DNA from: Triops longicaudatus
Taxonomy: Eukaryota; Arthropoda; Branchiopoda; Notostraca; Triopsidae
DNA: 64,000 nucleotides
NCBI GenBank assembly: GCA_022885665.1
Contig: JAGQDJ010000046.1
Span: forward strand, 186,001 to 250,000
Reading direction: 5' to 3'
Shown here one piece after another: positions 35,601 through 48,000 of the stretch. The first letter of the stretch is position 1, and the number at the start of each line of letters is the position of its first letter. The notes below the pieces were generated by a model, which searched no databases, was not told the origin of the DNA, and saw only the letters and a program-made list of their open reading frames with translations. The position numbers were made by a program, and so were the translations under genes.

Positions 35601-38600
35601 CGGAGCCCAAGTTCTGTTGTCACCTCACAGCGTAATAACGGAAATGAAGACGAGCCCGAACCTTCACCCAGCACTTCTCTGCTGGATAAGAGTGACCAGA
35701 AAGGTCCATATTTATCAGTCCCCATCACTTCATCCATACGAGGTACTTAACATACAAATCTCGACCACTTGTAAGCGCCGCAAGGTCACACAATTCGGTT
35801 TCATTGAGGACGGGACGCGCTCCTCCTGTTGTCAAAGAATTGTGAGCTGTATATAAAGCCATGCTGTTTTTACATAGTAGATTTTATATTTTAAGCTCCG
35901 TATTGCCAAGACTTCGCTTGCTTCTTGTTTGTTTAATCGGGTAAGCTACAGAACCAAAAAAAAATAGCTCGTCGCATGGCGTGTCTTAATTGCTTCGAGT
36001 ATGCGTGGTTCAGTTTAGCCCCTTAAAAAACCGCAACAGTTGTATAAAAGTATACCCCGTAGAAAGCGACAGAATATTTTATACCAAACAAAAATTGGTC
36101 CTCAGGTTCTTTGACTGTGGGAATGGGCGAAGAAAGGGCGGGACTCAATCGTCGAGAGAGTACACCATCCAGCTCGCAGCCCACCACGCCAGCGCAGCGT
36201 TTGGAACCGCCTAAATTTGACCGTTTTCTATCCGTTCCCGATTCTGGAAACTGGCATGGTAAATCAGGGACATGAAAAACGAGGAACCACAGCGAGCACG
36301 ACTTAACCGTCACAGATTTCAATGGTGTTGATGAGAATCTGCCCCTTGAAGAAATTTAACATTTTGTGGCTGTTAGCCCGTATGTTTTTTTCATGGGAGT
36401 TGTTGGACTTCACCTATGACGCTGCACTAAGTCAACAACAACCGACATCCTGATGTACTAACTGTATAATTTAGCTCCAGGTTTACGCAACAACTCATGC
36501 TTTTTGCCCGGAAGACTGCAAAAGCGAGCACGGTGTTGACCTAGTGAGGTTGAAGCATCACTGTGCGCTTGCTCGTGTAGGTGTTAATCTTCTGTGTCCG
36601 TTTTGTTTGTTTCGTTGAGCGTGGAAATAACACATTTTGTGCCTATTACGTGGACAGCCTCTTTTCTCATCTAACTGCATTCTTAACTCACCGGAGCTTG
36701 TTCGCTAATCCTTGCATGGCTTGAGCTTTTACTTTCTTTTTCTTTCTGTCCTAATCGGCTTTACCAACTAATTATGCGTCAGTTCACAACTGGCTACTTG
36801 AAGCAGAATCTTAACAACAATATCACAGGTTCCCAGGCTCATGGCATGGCCACCAGCCCCAGCTCGGCCTCGATGTTACGGAATGCCAGTGGAACAGATT
36901 TAGAGAACGGGGGTATCCCTAAGGTATGCTTCTGGCCATTTATATATAAATATTAGTTTTATCTTTCACTGTTATAGGGTAACACACCGTTCATGAAAAA
37001 AATCCCACCGGGCTCAGAAGCTTCGAACGTCTTAGTAGGCGAAGTCGATTTCCTCGACAAACCCGTGTCAGCTTTTATACGCTTATCCACAGCATCTGTA
37101 TTAGGAGACTTGACCGAAGTTCCTGTGCCAACACGATTTATTTTCTTACTCCTTGGCCCAGTCGTATGTTCAGCATTAATAGTGATTTTTTTTAGTGTAG
37201 AAAGGTGACTGTAATGCCGTTATTAGGGAGGTCAATCGGGTTACCATGAAATTGGCAGAGCAGTTGCCACGCTTATGGCTGACGAAGTTTTTCACGAAGT
37301 CGCCTACCGCGCCAAAAGTCGCGATCACTTACTGGCTGGGTTAGATGAATTCTTGGATGCCGTCACAGTGTTACCTCCTGGGGAATGGGATCCGAATATT
37401 CGCATTGAACCCCCAGCAGCTATTCCATCGCAAGTACGCAAGAAAATTGTTTAATGCTAGTGCAAAAAGCTCCTTTGCGAAGTTTTTTTTAGTACTTAAG
37501 GGCTTACTTTTCGTTCTTCGGTAGAGTACTCGCAAATACCCAGAAGCTTTGAAGGAAGAAGTAGATGAAGAGGAAGAAGAAGCGCGTATTCGCCAAAGTT
37601 CCGGATTGGTTCGGTCAGGTCGTTTATTTGGCGGCTTAATGGACGACATAAAACGTAAACTGCCATGGTAGGTGAATATTGGTTTCCTTATATGTTTTTC
37701 GAAGCTGTTACTTGTGTCTTTTAATATTGTTGTCTTTTCCTAACTATAGGTACTTGTCAGACTATAAAGACGCCATGTCATTACAGTGCGTAGCCGCCTT
37801 CACTTTTTTGTACTTCGCTTGCCTAACCCCGTTAATTACTTTTGGCGGTTTGCTTGGCGACGCCACGGAAAATCGTCTGGGCACTATGGAGTCCTTATGT
37901 TCTGGATTTGTCTGCGGAGTTATTTATGGTATCTTCTCCGGCCAACCGCTCACTATTCTTGGATCCACTGGTCCTGTTTTAGTGTTTGAAACTATCCTTT
38001 ACGGGTTCTGCAAGTAAAAATGGAAGCAAATAAAAGTAACGGAAAAGTACACATATATCTCTGGGTGGATTTTCTAGGAAAAACGAGCTTGATTACTTGG
38101 CGCTAAGGTTATGGATTGGTATTTGGATTGGAGTGATTTTACTTTTACTGGTAGCGTACGACGCTTCGGCCTTCGTTTGTTACATTACCCGGTTTACAGA
38201 AGAAAATTTTGCTCTTCTGATTGCGACAATCTTTATATACAAAGTAAGCAACTTTTAATGAATTTTCTCGTAAAAATTCTTATTTTTCTTGTACGCACCA
38301 GGCCATAGAGAAGCTAATACATATTGGGCACAAATATCCCTTGGAACCTCCTATACCTGGAAACTGCTCTTGTGTACCTAGTAACTTCAGCGTGTACGAA
38401 GAAGATTTAAGTTGGTCATCGGTACCTGTAGCTGACTGCGTCCCTGTGAGAAAAACAAGATCCATAATATCAGAAGCGTGGGTGTTTTTCATCGCATAAT
38501 TTAGATTTACAATGGCACTTTGGATGGAAGTGGCTGCTTTCCGAAACCCTGGTATCCGAACGTCTTCCTCATGTCACTTATCCTCTGCTTCGCGACTTTC

Positions 38601-40557
38601 CTTCTGTGCGTCACCTTGAAGAACATTAGAAACACCAACTTCTTCCCTAGTCGAGTATATCTATCTTTCACCTCGACCCTGTTGACGTTCGTTACAAGTG
38701 GCTTTTTTATATAGGTCCGTTCCACCATTAGTGACTTCGGCGTGTTTTTGGCCATTTGTTCCATGGCAGGCCTAGACGTATGGTCCGGAGTACATACACC
38801 TAAGCTTGACGTATGATCAAGACCCTAAACTGCTCTTGCTGTTCTTACTTCGTTTGTCTTTCTAGGTCCCCGCTGAGTTCAAACCAACTTGGGAAGGCCG
38901 TGGTTGGCTCATCCCTCCCTTTACAAATCCCTGGTGGACCATTCCGGCAGCTATTGCACCGGCCTTACTGGCCACTATTCTCATTTTTATGGATCAGCAA
39001 ATCACTGCTGTCATTGTCAATCGACGGGAAAATAAACTCAATGTAGTATATCTATTTTTTCCACTTACGTGGGCCATGTAATAATTATTATATGAATGCG
39101 TGTGTGCCTCCTCCCCTACAGAAAGGTTGTGGGTATCATCTGGATCTATTCGTGCTGGCAATCCTCATTATTGTTAATTCATTCTTGGGTTTACCGTGGT
39201 TTGTAGCTGCCACGGTGCTTTCCATTAATCACGTCAACGCATTAAAATTGCAAACGGAAACTTCAGCCCCTGGCGAACGTCCACAGTTCTTGGGTGTTCG
39301 GTATGTATCACAAGCTATTTACGTACTTCTTTTTAGTTACGAAAATAAATTGTATACTTATGTTTTCTTGTAATTTTCAGAGAACAGCGCGTCACGCATG
39401 TACTGATTTTCCTTATGGTGGGGTTATCTGTTTTCATGACACCGGTGTTAACTTACATCCCTATGCCTGTTCTCTACGGGGTATTCTTGTATATGGGATG
39501 TTCTCCTCTAAGCGATATGCAGTTTTGCGACCGATTACTCATTATGTTTATGCCCACTAAATACCAGCCTGATCATTCATACTTGCGCAAGGTAAATTGA
39601 GATTCTTTTTATACGTTAAGAATTTTTTACTTTACTATTATTTGATAGGTTCCTTTGCGCCGTGTACACTTATTTACGTTCATACAGTTTCTTTGTTTTG
39701 TGACATTGTGGGTTGTGAAGACTATTGATGCCATTTCAATAGCATTCCCCCTTATGGTAAGTTGACTGCAGGCTGTTGCTGGGTTACAAGCCAATCCCGT
39801 TCCTTTCATTCACGATAAATATTTTAAAAATAAATAAATGTGTAGTCAGTTGTTAAATTATAATCTCAGGATGCAAACTTCAGGTCTACCCTACGATAAG
39901 TATATGTATAAAGAAAAACTTATCACAGGGTAGATTCGAAGTTTCATTCTGAGACTAAAAGTTTTACTGGAAAAGATGTTTAAGTAACAAGTATAGGTAT
40001 ACGTTTGTCCGAGACCACAATGGGCCTAGTCTAGTTTGGGTTAGATGAGGTAACAATAGAATCCACGGGAAGCTTGGTAACACAGTCGTTAGCTGCGCTC
40101 TCATTGGTCTTTAAGGAATTTAATTAATTTTCTTTACAGCTCGTAGTCATGATTGGCGTACGGAAGTCGTTGGATTATGTTTTCACTCAGTATGAGCTAA
40201 AAGCCTTGGACGATTTGATGCCGGAAAAGACTAGTAAGAAGCCTGAATCGGAGAGTGACGAAGAAGTACGATCATTACTGCTTGGGATCATGTTCACGGT
40301 ATCTAACTGGTCGTTTGTTCATGTAGAGCGGTGGAGCCATCGGAATGAAATCGTTAGAGGGCGACGGCAAAAATATACAGATCCAACTACCGAATGGCAA
40401 CATCATGAATATTCCCGTGGATGCCAGTAAGACTTTCAACATTTCACATGAAGTGAATCGGAGTGGCGTGTGGAAAACAGTAAATGATACTGTAAAACTG
40501 AATTCCATGGGGGAATCCAAACCGACTTGTTTAAAAAATCGACGCAGCTCACCATAA
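32678..40557 (+). CDS. SLC4 bicarbonate transporter B, NBC/NDCBE (NDAE1-like) class
   Basis: Twenty-one exons give 1,194 residues: 32678-32804, 34170-34449, 34574-34793, 34876-34999, 35545-35742, 36106-36258, 36829-36923, 36978-37163, 37227-37433, 37525-37667, 37750-38013, 38078-38243, 38302-38445, 38505-38654, 38715-38810, 38866-39042, 39122-39300, 39381-39591, 39649-39756, 40140-40265 and 40327-40557. Splice phases are consistent throughout and the start is CACCATGG. Seen in order: YVGVHVPNVKRR, a histidine/arginine-rich run, RVQFILGEEEDD, DVEEGGARWSKPHVATLSLH, a serine-rich linker, KKIPPGSEASNVLVGEVDF, then the membrane domain from about residue 580 (YLSDYKDAMSLQC, ITFGGLLGDAT, RFTEENFA, KGCGYHLDL). 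Asp894 in FMDQQITAV fits the Na-coupled subclass. It should move bicarbonate with sodium for pH control. The 1.4-kb first intron and the longer serine-rich linker distinguish it from paralogue A on the opposite strand. Confidence 0.96.
39861..39957 (+). ncRNA. Candidate microRNA hairpin with K-box (miR-2/13-like) seed on the 3' arm
   Basis: Within the 382-nt intron between exons 19 and 20 of SLC4 B, two arms of about 40 nt are reverse complements with a few mismatches and wobbles. The 5' arm is 39861-39901 (ctcagg..gcaaacttc..tctaccct..gataagt) and the 3' arm 39918-39957, separated by a loop of about 16 nt. The 3' arm right after the loop reads cttatcacaggg. Processing at TATCACAG would give nucleotides 2-8 ATCACAG, the seed of the arthropod K-box family (miR-2, miR-13, miR-6, miR-11 types, all 3'-arm products). 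Hairpin size and seed position match a pre-miRNA carried by a host gene. A small inverted-repeat element is the main alternative. Confidence 0.5.
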
Positions 40558-42032
40558 GCTAGATAACATTTTTTGAATGGACATTGCATCTTGGTACTCA
40601 TTGTGTCTAGACTATTTTTCCAAAACTGACACCGTGCAAGAATGCTTGGTTATATAGTGAGACTCACGTAATTTCATAGGACGTGTATTACTGTGTATTA
40701 GACTCCGAATTCTGTGTTCGAAAAAAAACTAACAACCAAAGTATTGAATCATTCTAAAGGAAAAATAATCATAACAGAAACATCTTAATATTTTACGGAA
40801 GAAATAATGTGGTAGGGTAAGTCAATTGTGCTCAATGCAATAATATTGTCCATGACAGATTTTTACAACCCACTCCCGTCGCTGACAACAGCTTTTATCG
40901 TTTTCTTTTGTTTGTTGCTTTACCTACCCAAGTACTGTGGATTAATTTAACTAATCGTGAAAGCTCCTAAAGGACGTGACTTGTTCGTAACGAAGGACAC
41001 CGTGTCATTTACCTACCCCTTTTCGTTTCGAGCCAAAGATGCAGTGTGATTGATATTTGACGTTTAATGTTATCAGGCAACGAAACGGATGTATTTGTGG
41101 TTGTCAGTCTCATGTATTCTTAAGCAGTGCATGGACAGATAGCCCAAGGGATATTAGCTGCCTTGTAACAAGCCAAAGGTTGTAGTCCCAACAATACGCT
41201 TCACGTGTGTTGCTCGAGTGACGGTTGAAGTGAGTACGAGCCTTAGATGAATCCTGCCTGTTGTACTCTGTTAGTAAACGGCCACTTGAAATCTTAAACA
41301 TGATCTTTTTCGTTCTTTCGGGAAAAAAACATCGTAGACACAGCCTATTAACGGTTACGTATATTTCAGCTTTTTCAATGGACTCAGTTTAACCAAAAAG
41401 AACCATTTACTAACAATGTTTAAAGTTTCTTTTCACCAGAAAGTAATTCTCACTGAGCTTTTATAACGATAACCATTAAGAATCAAGAGAAAAAGGCTCA
41501 ATTTCGATTTTTTTTACGTTCATAAATGTAGTAAAACAGCTTTTTGTGCAAAAGCTAAGTTTTTAAGAGTATAGCACGAAATGAGGTAGGTATTATTGTA
41601 ATGATGTTTGAACAATGCGTTCGTCCAATTATCGCTTAAAGAACTCATATCGCGTTTGAAAAAATTGGCACGAATGGATTTGGGTCAGATCGCTGTTGTC
41701 TAAGTTCCTAAAATTTTTCGGAACGGGTTTACCAAGTTAATTTGGTGAGTAATTTGACAAAATCTGCGTTGTTGGGTAACAGAGTATAGCCATATTTCGT
41801 TATTATTCGCCTTGCTTACACTTTTAATTTTTCAACTTCTCACACTTTTCCCCACTCTCCTTGACAAAGCATTACCATGTGACCAACCTACGTCACTTCG
41901 CCTCGGTTCGTAAGAATACATTATTCCAATCGGTTGATTTAGCTCGTGTTTTAATAGTTTTTCGAATTAACATTTCGTGTATTGTAGAGTGCGAGCAAAG
42001 TTCATTGCTGATGAAATCTAAATCTAATTACA
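40558..42032. other. Convergent spacer between SLC4 B and IFT172
   Basis: About 1.5 kb between two genes that point at each other. It should hold both 3' untranslated regions. I see no coding frame, repeat or RNA gene, and no canonical AATAAA close behind the SLC4 B stop. Confidence 0.5.
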
Positions 42033-45000
42033 CTAGAATCCGTACTGGAAAGACGATGAAGCTAAACCTCCACCCCACTCTTTGATAAAATCTACGACAT
42101 CTTGAATATCGGAATCCGGGTGGCCCTTAACCGCTAGAAGCAGAGCGTTCCAGTCCTGTCTACTCGCAACTATATGCGATTTTTGGAACGCCACGGAATC
42201 TCGTAGCACCGGGTAACCTGTTACTGCACAAGGCAACGCATAGTTACTTCCATCTTTAAGACAAGCTTCGTAAACTTTGCGTTCGTCAAGAGGTAAAGTC
42301 TAGAAATTAAAGAGATTTAGCTTTTTTCGCGCAGCATTGGGACATCTAACTTGTTCAATCTTTTGGTCCAATGATACAGCCAATACCCATTCTTTCGCGT
42401 CTTCTCTGTCTCGTTCGCTTACCATTGCTTGTTTTGGCAAGTAAAGTGTTTCGAAGGGTATGTCTGTTTCTGCAAAGTCTGTGTTGTCCAAAGCGTCTAT
42501 TCCGGACCCGTCTTCTATAGCATCCGCCAAGTCCAAATACCTATTGAGCAGTACGAAAGCCAGGGCTTCCTTGCCAGCCTCCTTATTACCGAAAGCATAA
42601 GAAATCTGCACTCCTATAAAATGTGGTATACTTTGGAGGCAACTCCAGCTTCGTAAAAAGCCTTATCAGCGGGTATAACATCAGCGTATCGCAACAAAGA
42701 AACAGAAATCTTCGCCCGGATGTCGGGTAAATCCTTATGGTCGTTACAAGCCAACCGTGTACTACACAAGTGCGAAATCCATAGCAGTTTCACGAATTCT
42801 TCATACTCTGCTGATCCTTTTCCGTTCTTCTCGATTTCTGACGTCTACAAATATATTTTGTACTGACTAAAGCAGTCTACTTCATGTTCACCTTACCACT
42901 TGAAATAGAATCGTACGCAGAGCTGACCAGTTCGAAAAATCATTCGCGGTTGACTTCGGGTTATGAAGAAGCTCTTCCGCGAAGTGCCGGTATATGTTGT
43001 AGTTTTGTGGATTTGCAGGCGCGCCGTATTGCAGAAATACTCTTAATGCGACGTCTAAGTTCTTCTCCTGAATTTCGAGTAAAACTACACCTTCATTTCA
43101 CATAACGCTGTCGTAAATTTACTTTAATTAGATGTGTTGCATAAAGTGCAGCATATTTTTGCAAAAGCGCAGGACCATGTGCTTTAGCTTTTTCTAGACA
43201 TTTCTGCCAATCCCCTTGCTTAGCTAACAGATCTAAACCGCTTCCTAGATCAACTTCCGCTAACTGTTCGGCCTGTCCAGACTGTTTCAGCCACGCCTTG
43301 TAAGCGGATTCCACCCGGCGCTCTAGTCTAAGAAAAGAAGTCGTGTGGAGGCATGGAAATATAAATTTTTCTTACGATGGCTCCAATTCCTGGGCAATTT
43401 TTCGAGCTTTGCTCCATTCTTCCCCTTCAATTAGAGCCTCGACTGCGTCTTGGACTGCATCTATACTTAAGAAAAGCTGAGCTGCAACCGAGTGTTTTTT
43501 CCACTCCTTCATCTGAGTTGCAGCGGCGTGTACGTAGCTGTATGCCTTTTCTTCGTCTAAAAATTTCAGCGCCAATTCAGTGGCCTTGACCCAAATGTTT
43601 GCAAGCTTTGTTAGATCGCCTGCAACGGTAGGAGTAACCTGAAGATATGCAATATTACTAATTCAAATGGACTCTCTGTGACTGGAAAACCTTGAAATAG
43701 CAATCAATCGCCCGACCGTACTCTCCCTCTTCTTCCCAACGCCTTGCTTGCATCAACAGTCCTCCAACAGTCGCAGCATCAACTCGGCGGCTATTTGATG
43801 CGGAAGTACGATCATACTCGTCTTGTAAGGAAGAAAGTTTGTGTGGGAGGTATTCCTTACAAATTCTAAACGCGTCGGACCACAGACCAGCTTCCTATAC
43901 GACCAATGTTTCAGTTAGTCCTGCAAAGACGTGTCATCACTTAAGTCGAACCTGGTATCCTTTTATGACGAAATCGGGTTTTTGAATGCGCAGTAACAAT
44001 GCCTCAAAAAGTGGGAAATCCTTGGCGTCAAAAGCAGCTTTAGCTTGACTTATGAGAACTTCGGGCAAAGCCTCTCGATCGTGAGCTTCAGCTACACGGG
44101 TTGCCGATACCCAGTCGTTTTCATGCATGTACCTACATATTGTGGAATTTAGTATAGTTAAGTACTTACGCTATCCTAACTTACATGTGTACAGCTTCAC
44201 GAGCTTTGCCAGCCGCAATAAAGGCCTCTTCGGCCTCTTGGAATTGCCCTTTTTCCTCTAAATGTAAAGCTTTACGATAATGTATGTCAGGTAGTTTGTC
44301 CATAGCGCCCAGCCTGGCTAATTCGTAAGCGAATTCAAACTACAACGAGTAAGTTAGCCTCATTTCTACTGCTGTTTCTCAATACCTGGCCGGCGTCACA
44401 GGAGTAGTCAATGCATTCTTTCAAAATGCCGTATCTCGTAAGTAATTTGGCGCCCAGTTCGCCACCTAGGGTTTGCGCCCATAGGAAAGCTACTTGTTTG
44501 GAAGCTTGGTCTCCTCCCTTATTACGAGCTACCTGTACAATATATTACAAATAAATGTTACTTGTCAAGGAAGTCTGTGAATTCTTACGCGATACGCTTC
44601 CTCCCAGTTCCCAGTCACTCGGTACATATTCACAGCCGATTTCCAGTCACCCGCTTGTAGAAAATGATGTTCGGCAACACGAAAGTTTTTCTCTTGTTCA
44701 AGTTGCTTGGCCAAGTCCCTGTGAATGGCAGTAAGCATTTCGGGCTTTTGCTCGCTGACAAGTTTCACCAACTATACAGACAGCGTAAAATAAATAACAT
44801 AAAAAGGATTTAATGCTAATACTTGGTCATATTGCTGGTGTTTCCTATACATGGCGACAGCCATGTCTGATTCTCCTATGGTGACAAAAACTTTTTCGGC
44901 CTCTTTCAACTTCCCTTGTTCTTCGAGTTTTTTACCCTGTTCAAGGAACATGAGTTTCACTTCAGCAGGCGTTAAGTATTTCTTGCCCAAGTCAAACGCT

Positions 45001-48000
45001 TTTTTCCACTGCCCTATATAAAAAAAATCTGAGCCCTTGTCCTCATGTTTAAATGTTGCGTACCTGCTTTATTATACATTGCAATCGCTTCTTTAAACAT
45101 GTTAGCTTTCAAAAAAAAGCTCTCAGCTCGCTCGTATTTCCCGACGCCGGCAAAATGCTGTCCGAGCGCCTGACAGTAGTTGGGTACTAACATATCATCC
45201 CCCAATATCTGTAAGTTTACGCAAGACAAACAAACAAAACAAAATTACGAAACCAATCTTTTAATAAAACTCAAATTTACTGGTAGTATTTCCGCAGCTT
45301 TTTCCCACTGTCTTGCTTGTACTGCGGCTTCAAGTGCTTTTTTGGTTTTCCCTGCTTCGATGTAGTGCCCTATAGCTGCTTCGGATTGTTTAATAGAATG
45401 CAAGTGATCACCCCATGCCTCTTCCAAAGCAATTACCTCTATTGGTCACATTTTATTAGTTAGCTAAATTTAGAATTTTCGATATTTCTCACCTCCCGGA
45501 AATGCCTGTCTGGTCAATTCTAACGCTCGCGCGTATACATGACCCTTTTTGTAGCAGTCTAATGCTTGTTCGGGTTGGCCTAAGCTATGGTAAACGTCAC
45601 CCGCTTGCTCCATGAAACCAGACCTTGTCAATGTACCAATAACTCGCTCAACTACGTCAGTATTATGCAGCAAGTCTTCCGTTTCCATTACTAACCTAAA
45701 ATGACATACGTATTGCTTAACAGCAATATTATTAGCGGCAGAATTTGGGAAGCGTACTTCGCAGCTTTGCAAGGTAGACCTGCTTTGAGGTAGAGAGCCA
45801 AAGCCGCGTGGACGTTTCCTTCTCTTATCTTCAAATCAGCAGCTTTGTCGTCTTGGAACGTTTCTTGTAGCCATCGTAAGTATTCCTCCTTCAGGTTGTG
45901 TGCGTCGCAAACACCATATGTACTTTGCAGTCTCATAGCTTAATAAATTATTACGAGAATCCAACAAAGGTGGATTTTTTTTTTTCTTACCATCTTCCCA
46001 CTTGTGTAAAACCTTGTACATCTGTAAAGCGTCCTCGACTTGACCCTGCTCAACGTAAATACGCTCGGCAGCTTTCAAGTCGTTATTACAAATCGACAAT
46101 CTAGCCCAAGTTGATGGCATTTTCATTCCATCTCCACCTAAGAATTATTACTGTCAGTTTCATGGAATTTAATAACTATAAAATGCTATTAACGCGCTCT
46201 CATAACGTGCCCCTTACCGGTTTTCATAGTTAAATTTTCCGCGATAGTGATGGTTTCACGAATATATCTTGTTTTCGCCACATCACCTATTGCTGCGTAG
46301 CAGCGTTCAGCAATGCGAAGTTCTTGATTTTGCCAAGCTAACTGTGCTAAGTTTTGCCACAGGGCTCGTGCCTCAACGGTCCTTTCTAGGTTTTCTAGAT
46401 AGTTTAATGCTCGTAGAAGATCTCCGTCCTCGATTGCCGTTCCAAATTCAATTAACTGGTCGTCCAAGGCAACGTCCGTAATGAACTCTCCGTCTTGGAT
46501 TCGGACCTGTCCATACAAACTTGAAAACTGAGTACAACATACAAACTTCGCTTACCTCAGTTTTACCAGCTGAGCGAATAAGGTCGATAACATCACCTCG
46601 TATATCTACCAGTGTGACTTGTTCAGGTGATTCGACATTGTACCAAACGCAGAGATGAATGGCGTTTTGCGCCACTATAACGTCGCTTCCAGGGACCCAC
46701 TAAAAACGAAATATTTGACCTCATTTTCTCGGTCCCATAAGAACGAAAATGTTCTTACTTGAACAAAACTGCAAGATCCTAATAGTGACACTTTCGTCGA
46801 ACTGTGAACGTCCATTAAGAACAGGCGGGCGCGCTGGTCCCTGAACAGTAACTTTTTACCAGTTTCATTCAACTCTAACCAATCGATTTTAGAGTCGTGT
46901 CCAATTTGCCCCAGTACTCTTCCGGTAATTAAGTCACCTGCAATGCAAGATGTCATAGAATTCGCCCATTCAAGAAGCTTAACTTTTAGCTTACTTATGC
47001 AAATTGTCTTCAGGTCCAAGAGGAAGGCTAGCATTTTGACTTCCTCAGATCCTCGCCAGCGGCGGTCATTGATTCTTACGCTAATTAAATGTGGATTCAT
47101 GTACTCCATTCTGTTAAAGAATAACTACACATCTTGATACATACAACATGTTAATATATTAAACTTACCTAATCCGATCCAATATTTTATCTATACCGTA
47201 TTCTATAAGTGTCAGCTCGCCGTTCATGAAAACCATGCACACGTTAGGATTATCGAAGCAAAATTTTTCTTTCGATTTCTTTTCTCCATTTATGCGTAAA
47301 TTATCATTCTCCCATGGCACTTCACTGCATGCTGAATTTTCTAAATCGGCAACTAATAACGAGTGTGCTGTTCGGGCGACTGCGTATCGATCTCCTCCCA
47401 TTATTCGAACTTGGAAAATTTCTAAGCCGGGTTTTGTTCGTAGAACCATTCCAGATCCTCCTGTTTTGTTCTTTATGATGACTTGGCTTGCAGATATGTG
47501 CACGATCTCGAGTCGCCCATTCCAAACAGAACGTTTTAAAACGCACTCAAAAGTTTCTACACCTCCGCATAAATTCCCACAGGTTATATGCAAACCATCT
47601 GGACTCCATGACAACGCCGTGACCGTATACAAATACGGTATCTCTTTGATTATCTGCTCTTCCCATAGTCGTTTGGACACGGAGTAAGTAAAAATTCTTA
47701 TCCTGTGGTAGTGGAACGTTAGTTATTAAAGCTTAATTCAAGCTAAGGACAATTTAGAAGCAGGGCAATTTGAACAAAGGCTTATTACTAGTTAGTTACG
47801 GATAACTTGGCACTGAAAAAGAAGACGCAACTCTACTAAATATTAAAATTACCCTTGAGATCTTACAACACAAGGAGTACGGTTACCTGAAAAATAAACT
47901 ATGATTAAATACAGCAAGAAACTGGCTTTACTGCTTTCCTTTACACAAGAAGAGAGTTCACTTTTTTCTTGTACTGTAAAAACGTACACAAGAATTGTGT

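Noticed and set aside
47226..47687. 153-residue plus-strand frame
   Set aside because: It is antisense to the large sixth exon of IFT172.
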